From Deltaproteobacteria bacterium (GTDB lineage: Bacteria; Desulfobacterota; Binatia; Binatales; Binataceae), in NCBI GenBank assembly GCA_021799555.1, contig JAJZAG010000004.1, positions 1 through 32,007 of the forward strand: 32,007 nt of DNA, in the 5' to 3' direction. The position numbers were made by a program, and so were the translations under genes. Positions 15,157-24,200 of the stretch are shown in pieces; position 1 is the stretch's first letter; the number at the start of each line of letters is the position of its first letter. Under the pieces are notes generated by a model. It saw only the letters and a list, made by a program, of their open reading frames with translations, was not told the DNA's origin and made no database searches.

Positions 15157-16866
15157 ATGAGCGAAATCACTGGTGCAGAATTGCTTCTGAAATGCCTGGT
15201 CGGCGAAGGCGTTCGGTTTGTGTTCGGGATTCCGTGCCCGGAAGTTGATCCGCTACTCGCCAAGCTGGAGCAGTACAACGTTCGCTTCGTCCCGGTCCGG
15301 CATGAAGCCGCGGCTGTTCACATGGCCGAAGGCCTCTACAAAACGACAGGGCAGGTTAGCGCCGTATTGGGGAATCCCGGTCCTGGCTCGGCAAACCTCA
15401 TTCCAGGCGTTATCACGGCCCGACACGAGGGTGTTCCCGTCGTTGTAATTACCGCGCAGCATCGACTTGAAGTAGTTTATCCGTCGCCACCTTCGACCTT
15501 TCAGGGCCAGGACCAACTTGATGTATTCAAGAGCGTGTCGAAGTGGAGCGGGCCGATCCTGTCATGGGACCGCATTCCAGAAGTGATGCGCATAGCCTTT
15601 CGCGAGATGTGGATCGGAAGGCCAGGGCCAGTTCATCTCGAAGTGCCCGGACCGGTTATGTACGCGATGGGAGACGATTCCAAAGTAGCGGTTCTGTCGC
15701 CACACGAGTATCGGTCGGACGGTCCGCGAGCTTCGCAGGCTCAGATCGAGCAGGCTGCAGAGTTGCTTGCGAACGCGAGGCAGCCAATCGTGATCGCGGG
15801 TTCGGGAGTGGATCGGGCCAACGCAAACGCCGCGTTGCTCGGCATTGTCGAGTTGCTCGATTGCCCTGCAATCGGCACGATGGCTGGCCGAGCGGTCATT
15901 CCGCTCGACCATCCCAACTATCTCTACGCTCACAGCACTGCCGCGGACATGGCACGGCGTGAGTCCGACGTCATCCTTGCCGTAGGGTCGCGGCTGGGAA
16001 ATCTCGATCTTCCGTACGATAAATACTGGGGCAGCCCGTCCGGACAGAGGCTCATCCAGATCGACATCGATCAACGCAATCTTGGCGTGACGCGTCCATT
16101 GGCGCTCGCAATCGTAGCCGACGTGAAAGACGCTCTCGAGGGTCTATGGCCGGTACTCGCAGGCAAGCCTGCCCGACAGTCGAATCCGGATGTTTTGAAG
16201 CGATATCGCGCAGCGGCTCAGAAGTGGCGCGAGCAACGGTTCGCCGCCATCGCCGCATGGCAAGGACCGGGAATCCATCCAGCGCACGCCTTGGAAGCGA
16301 TCGGCAAAGTCTTTGGCCGCGAAAGCATTTACGTTACCGACGGCGGCAATACTTCGTTGTGGTCACATTGGTTTCTACCCCCGACTCAGCCGCGGTCGTA
16401 CTTGAACATTCTCGAACTTGGAATGCTCGGCACCGGTATACCGTCCGCTATCGGCGCAACGCTCGCCAATCCCGGGCGAGAGGTTGTGTGCGTCACGGGT
16501 GACGGCGCGGCGGGATTCAACTTTATGGAGATGCAATCGGCGGCGCGCGAACACCTCAAACTTCGCACGATAGTATTCGCCGAAGGCTCGTGGACAATGG
16601 AAGAGCCGAACGAGCAGCGGCTCTACGGAAAGACTTTCGGAACGGCTATGGGAGTAGTGAGATGGGATCGTGTAGCGGAGGGATTGGGATGCGCGGGATT
16701 TTATGTCGAACGGCTTGAGGATCTTGAACCCGCCCTGCACGGCGCACGTGTCGCAAAGGGTCCGGCGGTCATATGCCTGCGGACTAATCATGACGCGAAC
16801 CTCGCGATTCCCGCGGAATTAGGATTCCGATTCGCCGAGGTGTATCAGGGACCGATGGGTCAATAG
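15157..16866 (+). CDS. ThDP-dependent enzyme, acetolactate synthase-like, with altered metal motif
   Basis: ATG 15157 follows GAGGGA by six bases and aligns with family N termini; in-frame ATG 15088 would add an unlikely extension. The 569-aa product has the three ThDP domains. Catalytic Glu50 is in VRHEAAAVHMAEGLYK, the central domain holds LIQIDIDQRNLG, and GDG at 448-450 starts the metal motif. The motif ends in IVFAEGSW, so the usual Asn-Asn pair reads Ala475-Glu476; Glu476 could still bind Mg2+. The closest recognisable relatives are acetolactate synthase-like and 2-hydroxyacyl-CoA lyase-like proteins of unknown substrate. It is the last gene of the operon, 94 bp after the SCP2-like gene. 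C-C lysis or ligation of a 2-oxo or 2-hydroxy acid/CoA is the expected chemistry. Confidence 0.82.
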   Translation: MSEITGAELLLKCLVGEGVRFVFGIPCPEVDPLLAKLEQYNVRFVPVRHEAAAVHMAEGLYKTTGQVSAVLGNPGPGSANLIPGVITARHEGVPVVVITAQHRLEVVYPSPPSTFQGQDQLDVFKSVSKWSGPILSWDRIPEVMRIAFREMWIGRPGPVHLEVPGPVMYAMGDDSKVAVLSPHEYRSDGPRASQAQIEQAAELLANARQPIVIAGSGVDRANANAALLGIVELLDCPAIGTMAGRAVIPLDHPNYLYAHSTAADMARRESDVILAVGSRLGNLDLPYDKYWGSPSGQRLIQIDIDQRNLGVTRPLALAIVADVKDALEGLWPVLAGKPARQSNPDVLKRYRAAAQKWREQRFAAIAAWQGPGIHPAHALEAIGKVFGRESIYVTDGGNTSLWSHWFLPPTQPRSYLNILELGMLGTGIPSAIGATLANPGREVVCVTGDGAAGFNFMEMQSAAREHLKLRTIVFAEGSWTMEEPNEQRLYGKTFGTAMGVVRWDRVAEGLGCAGFYVERLEDLEPALHGARVAKGPAVICLRTNHDANLAIPAELGFRFAEVYQGPMGQ

Positions 16867-16994
16867 ATGTGAAGCGCGGTTATCCGCGAGTAGGCTCAAG
16901 GGACGGTCAGGAGCCGGACCAGAAGCAGTCAGTCTGGTTGCAGGAGGAGATGTGGAAACGCGGATGCGGTCCGGAGGGCGCTAGCGACTTCAGG

Positions 16995-18425
16995 CTATTT
17001 CGTGGTCACGCAAGCAAACGCCTCGGACGCCGCTGCCTCACCGCTGCTGATGCAATCCGGAACGCCGACGCCGCGAAATGCCGCGCCGGCAAGGAACAAG
17101 CCGCGAAGCCGAGCGGCGCGCTCTTCGGCGAATACAACGCGTTCCTGATGGCCTACGTTGTAACGTGGCAGCGCCCGTGCTTGCCGGGAGATCTCTACCA
17201 GCGTTGGTTCCGCTGCAAGACCGAGAATGTCAGCCAGTTCCAGGCGCGCGTGAGAAATTAGGTCCGATTCGTCGTAATCGCCAGCGGCGGAATCGCTGAT
17301 GAATGCGCGTACGAGCAACCCGCCCTTTGGTACCCTATTTTCAAACTTCGCACTCGAGAAGCTGACCGCTTTAAGCATTCGCCTCTCGTCGCGCGCGATA
17401 ACAAACCCAGTTCCGGCGGGTAGCCTGCAAGCGGGCATCGTAGCGAAGCCAAAGTTTACCGTGGCGACTGAGTTGTAATGGATCGAGTCGAGAGTATCCG
17501 CCAATTCTGCATCGATTTCCCTGCACAACCGCGCGGTTACCCAAGCCGGTGAAGCGCATATTACCGCTTCCGCCAAGAATTCGCCGGCGCCCGCCAGACT
17601 CAAGCGCCATCTGCCGGATTCGCGCCGTAACGAGGTCACTTCCGTGCCTAGATTGACTACCTCGCCAAGGCGCCTCACCAGCGCATCGCTCAATGTCTGC
17701 ATGCCCCCCCGCAGCGTTAGCATCGAGGATGGTTTTGCATCGGTGGCGCTGCGCCGCGGTCGCGTCGCCTTCATCGCAAGCGTCAGGCTCCGCCATCGAT
17801 GCTCCGATGCAACCATCTGCGGCATCGTCGCATGAGCGCTCAATTGATCGGGATCGCCGCCGAATATTCCGCCAATCAGCGGACCTACCATCCGGTCGAC
17901 CATCTCGCGGCCAAAGTGACGCGCGATGAATCGAGCTAGACTTTCGTCGGCATCGTTCCCGCGACGCGCGAGCAGCGGCTCGAGCGCAATTCTGACCTTC
18001 GCTCTCGTGCTGAACAGGCGGCTTGTCAGCACCGGAAGGAGACGGGTCGGCGCGCCCATCATCAATCCATCAGGAATTTCGTGCAGGCGGTTCGAGTGAA
18101 GGATATAGCTCTTGCGATTTTGCTCCTTAATCGCAATAAGTTCTCGGCTGAGGTCCAAACGGTCGATCAGACCTGTGGCCCCGGGCTTTTCGCTCACGAA
18201 GCAGTCCGGTCCGCACTCCGCCACGAACCCCTCGCGAAGAACCGTGGCGATCTTCCCTCCAGCCCGCTTCGAGCTTTCGAAAAGTGCGATTGCAAGCGGG
18301 CGGCCCAGTTCTGCAGCGAGATCGCGAAGACGGTTCGCGGCTGCGAGCCCCGTGATTCCGCCGCCAATGACAGCAACAGTTCTTAACTTTGATTGCGAGC
18401 GACCCGTCCCTGCGGATGCAGACAT
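16995..18425 (-). CDS. hemY: Protoporphyrinogen oxidase, HemY type (O2-dependent)
   Basis: The 476-aa protein starts with VAVIGGGITGLAAANRL and LFESSKRAGGKIATV, the FAD motif of HemY/PPOX, followed by FVAECGPDCFVSEKPG. Further signatures are MVGPLIGGIFGGDPDQLSAHATMP (about 195-218, in two parts), LRGGMQTLSDALVRRLG and the C-terminal LFLAGAAFRGVGVPDCISSGE. It oxidises protoporphyrinogen IX to protoporphyrin IX, the penultimate heme step, at the membrane using O2. ATG 18425 is chosen because AGGTGAAGG lies just upstream; GTG 18437 is alternative. It is divergent from pdxH with 59 bp between starts, and no other heme gene is adjacent except the radical SAM gene at 19073. Confidence 0.92.
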   Translation of the reverse strand: MSASAGTGRSQSKLRTVAVIGGGITGLAAANRLRDLAAELGRPLAIALFESSKRAGGKIATVLREGFVAECGPDCFVSEKPGATGLIDRLDLSRELIAIKEQNRKSYILHSNRLHEIPDGLMMGAPTRLLPVLTSRLFSTRAKVRIALEPLLARRGNDADESLARFIARHFGREMVDRMVGPLIGGIFGGDPDQLSAHATMPQMVASEHRWRSLTLAMKATRPRRSATDAKPSSMLTLRGGMQTLSDALVRRLGEVVNLGTEVTSLRRESGRWRLSLAGAGEFLAEAVICASPAWVTARLCREIDAELADTLDSIHYNSVATVNFGFATMPACRLPAGTGFVIARDERRMLKAVSFSSAKFENRVPKGGLLVRAFISDSAAGDYDESDLISHARLELADILGLAAEPTLVEISRQARALPRYNVGHQERVVFAEERAARLRGLFLAGAAFRGVGVPDCISSGEAAASEAFACVTTK

Positions 18426-18484
18426 CGATGCCTTCACCTCTCTCGGTGGCTTCGAATATGCATTCTTCGGGCCCGAAAGTAACC

Positions 18485-19066
18485 ATGACCATTCAAGATC
18501 CTATCAACCGTTTCAATCAATGGTTTAAACAAGAATTGCGCGCCGGCTCCGTTATGCCAGAGGCAATGGCCTTGGCTACCAGCGGGCGCGACAGCGTGGT
18601 CAGTGTCCGCTATGTGCTGCTCAAACAGGCTGACGACCGCGGTTTCGCCTTCTATACGGACATCCGTAGCCCAAAGGGTCGGCAGCTCGAAGAAAATGCT
18701 CACGCTGCATTAGCATTTTATTGGCCACGGCGTCGCCGTCAGGTCCGAATCGAAGGCGTGGTGGAACCCATGCCCCCCGGACAAGCCGACGAATATTGGC
18801 TCACTCGTCCTCGGGCGAGCCGTTTGTCAGCGACAGCTTCGCGTCAGAGCCATCCACTACGGTCTCGGTCGGACTTATTGGCTCGAGTCTCACAACTTAA
18901 ACGTGACTTGCAGGGAAAGGAACCGCTGCGGCCTCATTACTGGCAGGGACTGCGAGTTGTGCCGAAAAGAATCGAATTCTGGAGAGAAGGTGCCTTTCGG
19001 CTACACCATCGCGAGCTTTATCTTCGCGATGGAAAGCGATGGCGGATGATCTTGCTCCAACCGTAA
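18485..19066 (+). CDS. pdxH: Pyridoxamine/pyridoxine 5'-phosphate oxidase
   Basis: The 193-aa protein matches PdxH from end to end: AMALATSGRDS, RYVLLKQADDRGFAFYTD, FYWPRRRRQVRIEGVVE, RPRASRLSATASRQSHPL, and the C-terminal RVVPKRIEFWREGAFRLHHR with RMILLQP. It uses FMN and O2 to make pyridoxal 5'-phosphate. ATG 18485 fits the family N terminus; ATG 18458 in frame is possible, and neither has a strong ribosome binding site. Length is slightly shorter than the usual 200-220 aa. The radical SAM gene begins six bases after the stop, which suggests coupled expression. It shares a short divergent promoter region with hemY. Confidence 0.92.
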   Translation: MTIQDPINRFNQWFKQELRAGSVMPEAMALATSGRDSVVSVRYVLLKQADDRGFAFYTDIRSPKGRQLEENAHAALAFYWPRRRRQVRIEGVVEPMPPGQADEYWLTRPRASRLSATASRQSHPLRSRSDLLARVSQLKRDLQGKEPLRPHYWQGLRVVPKRIEFWREGAFRLHHRELYLRDGKRWRMILLQP

Positions 19067-19072
19067 TCCACC

Positions 19073-20365
19073 ATGACCGGCATGCCCTTTGCTGGTCCTA
19101 CAAAGATGGCTTCGTTCTATTCATCCTTGGATAGGCGATCACTCGAAGTGAGTGCCAATCGAACGATTCGCCATGCGCGCGTCAATCTGTCTCAGCGTCC
19201 TTTCATCGTTATCTGGGAAGTGACGCGTGCCTGCGATTTGGCATGTCTCCACTGCCGGGCAACCGCGATGCCGACGCCGGACCCTTCCCAACTCACAACT
19301 ACCGACGGACTCCGATTGATTGATCAGGTCGCAGCCTTTGGCTTGCCTCCTCCGCTGTTCGTTCTGACCGGAGGTGACCCGCTTAAGCGGTCCGACCTGT
19401 CGCAGTTGGTTCGGTATGCGACGAGTTGCAGCTTGCCTACTTCGCTTTCGCCTTCAGCGACGCCTCTTCTCTCGGCGCAGGCTTTGAAGGAGCTCAAAGA
19501 CGCCGGTCTGGTTGCGATCTCGCTCAGTCTCGATGGATCAAATGCTCCGATCCACGACTCTTTCCGCGGCCGGGAACAGACCTTCAAGCGAACCCTCGAA
19601 GCGTGGGAACACGCGCACGAGATCGGATTGAAAGTCCAAATCAACACGACCGTGACGAAACGGAATCTGCTTGACCTTGCGGCGATTGCGCGGACAGTCC
19701 GCGAGCGTCGCGCGATGACTTGGAGCGTCTTTTTTCTCGTGCAGACCGGCCGTGGAAGTGGTCTACAGCAGATACTTCCGAATGAGTGCGAAGACGTACT
19801 GAACTTCCTTTATGACGTGGGCGAAATTTTCCCCGTAAAAACAACTGAGGGACATCACTTCAAACGGGTGGCGCTGCAGCGGACAATAGTCGAGCGGTCT
19901 CAAGATACGCTCGAGTCGGTGCTTCAGCCGGGAGAGACCTATCGATACTTGCGCCGTGAGTTCGGGCCGATCATCCCCAACGGCCGTCGGCGCCGACCTC
20001 CGTTGGATATCAACGCTGCACGCGGCTTCGTTTTCATATCGCACGCGGGCGACGTATTTCCGAGCGGGTTCCTGCCGATGCCGGCAGGCAATGTGCGCAG
20101 AATAGACTTGCCATCGTTATATCGATCCAGCTCGATCTTTACTGCGCTGCGCGAAGCGCGGTTGCTGAAGGGGCGATGTGGCAATTGCGAATTTGCTCCG
20201 GTCTGTGGAGGTTCTCGCTCGCGAGCTTTCGCGCAAACCGGAGATCTGCTGGCCGAAGATGCGCTATGCGCATACGAACCCGGCTCGTTCCCATACCAGG
20301 CGGAACTAACAGGACTGCTAGCTCCGATACTCAGAGACAGAGAAGTCAATACGATTGCAAAGTAG
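19073..20365 (+). CDS. Radical SAM/SPASM protein, NirJ/AhbD-like
   Basis: The 430-aa protein has the radical SAM cluster motif CDLACLHC (Cys54, Cys58, Cys61) after RPFIVIWEVTRA, then LTGGDPLKRSDL and ISLSLDGSNAPIHDSFRG. Toward the C terminus a SPASM-type cluster region has Cys369, Cys372 and Cys378 in CGNCEFAPVCGGSRSRAFA, and Cys399 in DALCAYEP. The family next to this signature includes heme-biosynthesis NirJ/AhbD enzymes and many uncharacterised peptide or cofactor modifiers. Placement beside hemY and pdxH suggests a tetrapyrrole or cofactor role, but the direct substrate is unknown. Starts at 19082 and 19106 are alternatives to ATG 19073. No short precursor peptide gene was seen nearby. 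Confidence 0.85.
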   Translation: MTGMPFAGPTKMASFYSSLDRRSLEVSANRTIRHARVNLSQRPFIVIWEVTRACDLACLHCRATAMPTPDPSQLTTTDGLRLIDQVAAFGLPPPLFVLTGGDPLKRSDLSQLVRYATSCSLPTSLSPSATPLLSAQALKELKDAGLVAISLSLDGSNAPIHDSFRGREQTFKRTLEAWEHAHEIGLKVQINTTVTKRNLLDLAAIARTVRERRAMTWSVFFLVQTGRGSGLQQILPNECEDVLNFLYDVGEIFPVKTTEGHHFKRVALQRTIVERSQDTLESVLQPGETYRYLRREFGPIIPNGRRRRPPLDINAARGFVFISHAGDVFPSGFLPMPAGNVRRIDLPSLYRSSSIFTALREARLLKGRCGNCEFAPVCGGSRSRAFAQTGDLLAEDALCAYEPGSFPYQAELTGLLAPILRDREVNTIAK

Positions 20366-20451
20366 GGTGCGTTATGCCGACGTACCCTTAGAGCAGCTTT
20401 CCGATTCGAGATGAGCGAATACGTCTCCTCTCCGGCTTCCGAACTTGATCT

Positions 20452-21147
20452 CTACTTGGACGACGTAGGCTCTGGTGAACTTTCAACCGGGAGTCCCGCC
20501 GCCATCCATTCGGGAAAGCCTTCGGCCAGTCGCCGCGCCTTGCGTCCGCTCTTGCGAAGAAGTTCGACCGCTCGATAACCAAGCAAGCAGTAGGGTCCTC
20601 GGCAATAGGCGACAACTTCCTTGCCGTTCCATGCGTCAGCGATCCGCATGTCGATTTCCGCCAGTTGGACTGATACCGCCCCGGCGATGTGCCCGGCCCG
20701 GTATTCGTCAGCCGGCCGCACGTCGATCACTACCGCGCTGCCGTCACGGATGCGTTCGAGCAGCTCGGAGCGCGTCAGTGGCTCGAGCTCGCTTGGATCG
20801 GTCATGTAAGTGCGCACGATTCGTTCGAGTTCCGCTGACCGGCTTTCCGCGACCCGGCGAATGACCCGGATCAGTTCGAACACCTCTGGTCCGGCCAGCC
20901 GATAGCGGACGTAAAGACCTTTTTTGCTTGCCTCGACTAGTCCGGCTTCGCGCAGGCGCTGCAGATGCTGCGAAACGTTGGCGACCGAAAGCCCCGATTG
21001 CCTGGAAAGAGCTTCGACGGTGCGATCTGTTTGGGCGAGAAGCTCAATCAGCTTTAGCCGCTGCTTGTTACCGGTGGCCTTCCCGACTCTGGCAAACTGC
21101 TCGAACATGCGATCTTGGACGGCGTCGGACGACTCCTCGCGGACCAC
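20452..21147 (-). CDS. ArsR-family regulator fused to a rhodanese domain
   Basis: GTG 21147 is preferred: AGGTGG lies eight bases upstream and relatives carry about ten residues before the FEQFARVGKA motif; ATG 21108 is the alternative. The 231-aa product has an N-terminal winged helix (about residues 14-100) with LSVANVSQHLQRLREAGLVE as recognition region. A rhodanese domain follows (about 125-222) with VIDVRPADEYRAGHIAGAV and active loop YCRGPYCLLGYR (Cys182, Cys187). The helix-turn-helix part has no cysteine, so metal or persulfide sensing of the ArsR/BigR type cannot occur there; the rhodanese cysteines are the likely sensor. It lies 97 bp downstream of the RND permease and probably controls that operon. 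Confidence 0.88.
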   Translation of the reverse strand: MVREESSDAVQDRMFEQFARVGKATGNKQRLKLIELLAQTDRTVEALSRQSGLSVANVSQHLQRLREAGLVEASKKGLYVRYRLAGPEVFELIRVIRRVAESRSAELERIVRTYMTDPSELEPLTRSELLERIRDGSAVVIDVRPADEYRAGHIAGAVSVQLAEIDMRIADAWNGKEVVAYCRGPYCLLGYRAVELLRKSGRKARRLAEGFPEWMAAGLPVESSPEPTSSK

Positions 21148-21244
21148 GGCATTCGCCACCTCGCGCTCCGGAGCGACTCGATATCTCCTCGGGCGAAATG
21201 AGTGTTGCCCAGAGTCGGAAGGTCGTTTCAATTGACTCCTCCGG

Positions 21245-24200
21245 TCATGACCGAGCCTCGGATTTTCCGCTGTAAACAAGGTAATAGATGAGCGGAACCA
21301 CCAGCAGCGTGAAGCCGGTCGATGCAAAAATTCCAAAGATGAACGCCCATGCAAGGCCTGAAAATATCGGGTCCAGCGTGATAATCACCGAGCCCAGCAC
21401 GGCTGCGGCCGCCGTCAGCACTATCGGACGCAGCCGCACCGCACCGGCTTCGAGTATCGCCGCCTCTAGCTCAAGGCCGCGCGCAATTCCGAGCTGAATG
21501 AAATCGATCAGAATGATCGAGTTGCGCACCACTATTCCCGCCAGCGCGATCATTCCAATCATCGCGGTCGCGGTGAAGAAGGTCGGATCGGCAAAGCCGG
21601 CGATTGAGCGGTTCGTGATCAGGTTCAGGATGAAGAACCCGGGCATGATTCCGATCAGCGTCAGCGGTATCGCCGCCATGATGATCAACGACATCGCCAT
21701 CGAGCCGGTTTGCCCAACCAGTAGTATGAAAATCAGAAACAGCGCCGCAGCGAACGCGACTCCGAGATCGCGGAACACGGTCACCGTGATGTGCCACTCG
21801 CCCTCGCCGGTCCAGTTGATCGTATAACCCGGCGGCAACAAATGTGCGGTGCGCCCCTCGAGCCACAACACTTCGTTGACGGGGCTGATTCCTGCCGTGC
21901 CCGCCGTCACCATCGCGACCCTGCGCAGGTCCTTGTGAAAGATCGGTTGCTCCTGAACGGTTCGCTGGATTCTGCCAAGCTCGCCCAGCGTAACGAGCTT
22001 TCCGTCGGCGCCGCGCAACTCCACCGCCATCAATCCCGAGACCGTCGAACGCTCGGGCCTGCCCGCGCGCAACTCGATCATGAGCGGGTTCCGTTCGCTA
22101 TCGATGTGCACTGTACCGACGGCTTGCCCGCCAAGCATGATTGCAATCGTCTTGGCGGCTTGTCCGGCGGTAATCCCGTTAAGCGCGGCTTTGCGCCGGT
22201 CAAGAACAAAATCGAGTTGCGGAGCGGCGGTGACCGAGAAGTCGTCAGGCGATACGAGGCCACCGGTTTGCGAGAATATTCTTTTTAACTTGCGGCCATA
22301 GGTGAGCAGTTGACCGTATTCCGCCCCAGGCGGTCCGTAGATTTCCGCGACCACCGAAGCAAGGACGGGAGGACCGGGCGGACTCTCGACGATCTTGGCA
22401 AGCCTGACATGATCGCGCCGCGCGATTGTGTTTACTTCAGGTATCAGGCGAAGCGCGATTTCGTGCGACGACTCGAGTCGGCGTGCCTTGGGCGCAAGAT
22501 TAATCCGGATGTCGGCCTGTGAAGGTTCGCGCCGCATATAGTAGTGTCGCACCATCCCATTGAAATCGAACGGCGAATCGGTACCCACATAAGCTTCAAC
22601 GTTGCTAACCTCGGTGACCCGCGACAGAAGATTCTCGAAATCGAGTACGACCGCGTTGGTCGCTTCCAGTGGGGTTCCTTGCGGCATATCGATGACGAGG
22701 TCCAGTTCGTTCTTATTGTCGAACGGCAGCATTTTGACTGGCACTAACCCGAACACGACAAGCAGGACAGAAAATACGAGACTCGCGACAATCGCAGCCA
22801 GAAATAGGTGCGCGCGCCGGCGACTTTCCATTAACGGGCGCAAGAGCCGCGCGTATATTTCTCTCACCATACCGCCGTGATGCGCTTCGTCGGCATCGGT
22901 TGGTTCGTCGTACTCGCGTTTAAGCAGATGGAAAGCGGCCCACGGGGTAATCGTGAAGGCGACGATCAACGACATCAACATCGCCATCGGCACGTTGAAC
23001 GGCATCGGACGCATATACGGTCCCATCATGCCGGTCACGAACAGCATCGGAATGAACGCCACAATCACGGCGAAGGTCGCGAGAATCGTCGGCGGCCTGA
23101 CCTCATCGACCGCGATCAACGTTGCCTCGCGCGGAGGATTCTCCCGCAGCCTCAGGTGCCGGTGGATATTTTCAACATCAACAATCGGGTCGTCCACGAG
23201 AAGGCCAAGCGATAGAATCAGCGCAAACAGGGTAACTCGATTTATCGTGTAACCCGCCAGCAAGTTGGCGACGAGCGCGATAGAAAGCGTTACCGGCACT
23301 GCGATTGCCACCACGAAGGCTTCCCGGCCGCCGAGCGAAAATGCCAGCAGCACCACAATAACTCCTACTGCGATAAGCAATTCGCGCACCAGATCGTTGA
23401 CCTTTTCGTCAGCCGTCTCGCCGTAGTTTCGCGTGACCAGGACCTGCACATCGGCCGGTATCGCAACGCCACGGAGCGCCTCGACCTTGGCTAGCAATCC
23501 TTCAGCGACCGCCACCGCGTTGGTTCCGTGGCGTTTAGCAAACGCGATCGTAACCGCCGGATAAATCCGTCCCCGCTCACCAACCGAATTGAGCTCGAAT
23601 TGTCCCGGCTCGTTGATTAGGGTGCTGCGCGCGGGGCCGAACGAAATATTCGTATAGTCAACAGCTTCGGCTGGTCCGTCGAGCACCTTGGCTATCTGAT
23701 GCAGGTAGATCGGCCGCCCGCTACGAACCGCAACGACGATATCCTTGACCTCGCCGGCGCTGCGCAAAAATGGTCCACCCTGCACGACATACTCGCGATT
23801 ATCGCGTGCAAACCCACCTGCTGGCAGATTTACGTTCGCGCCCCGCAACGTCTGTGCGACCTCAAGAGCTGTCACGTCATGCCCGGCCATTCGCTGTGGA
23901 TCCAGTATCACCCGTACTAAGCGCGGTCGTCCGCCGACCACAAAAGATCGTCCGGTATCAGGCACCTGCTGCATACGATGCAGTATTTCGTCGGCGATCC
24001 GGCGCAGCTCGGCGTCGCCTTCGGCGGCGCTGTAAAGCGTGACCGTTACGATCGGTACATCGTCAATTCCGACTGGCTTTACGATCCATCCGGTTACGCC
24101 CGGTGGCACCGCATCGCGGTTTGATGCGAGCTTGTTGTAAATCTCGACGAGTGCTTTGGTCCTGTCATAGCCGACGCGGAAGCGCACCGTGACCATCGCC

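Noticed and set aside
16875..16888. CGCGG-TTAT-CCGCG hairpin just after the second ThDP enzyme gene
   Set aside because: The stem has only five pairs and no T-run follows, so a rho-independent terminator is not supported; such hairpins are common in GC-rich DNA.
16869..17261. 130-aa plus-strand frame after the ThDP enzyme gene
   Set aside because: Most of it lies over the 3' end of hemY on the other strand and the translation has no recognisable domain or ribosome binding site.
20404..20420. ATTCG-N7-CGAAT dyad between the converging radical SAM and ArsR-rhodanese genes
   Set aside because: The stem is short with a seven-base loop and no T-run, so it was not called as a terminator.
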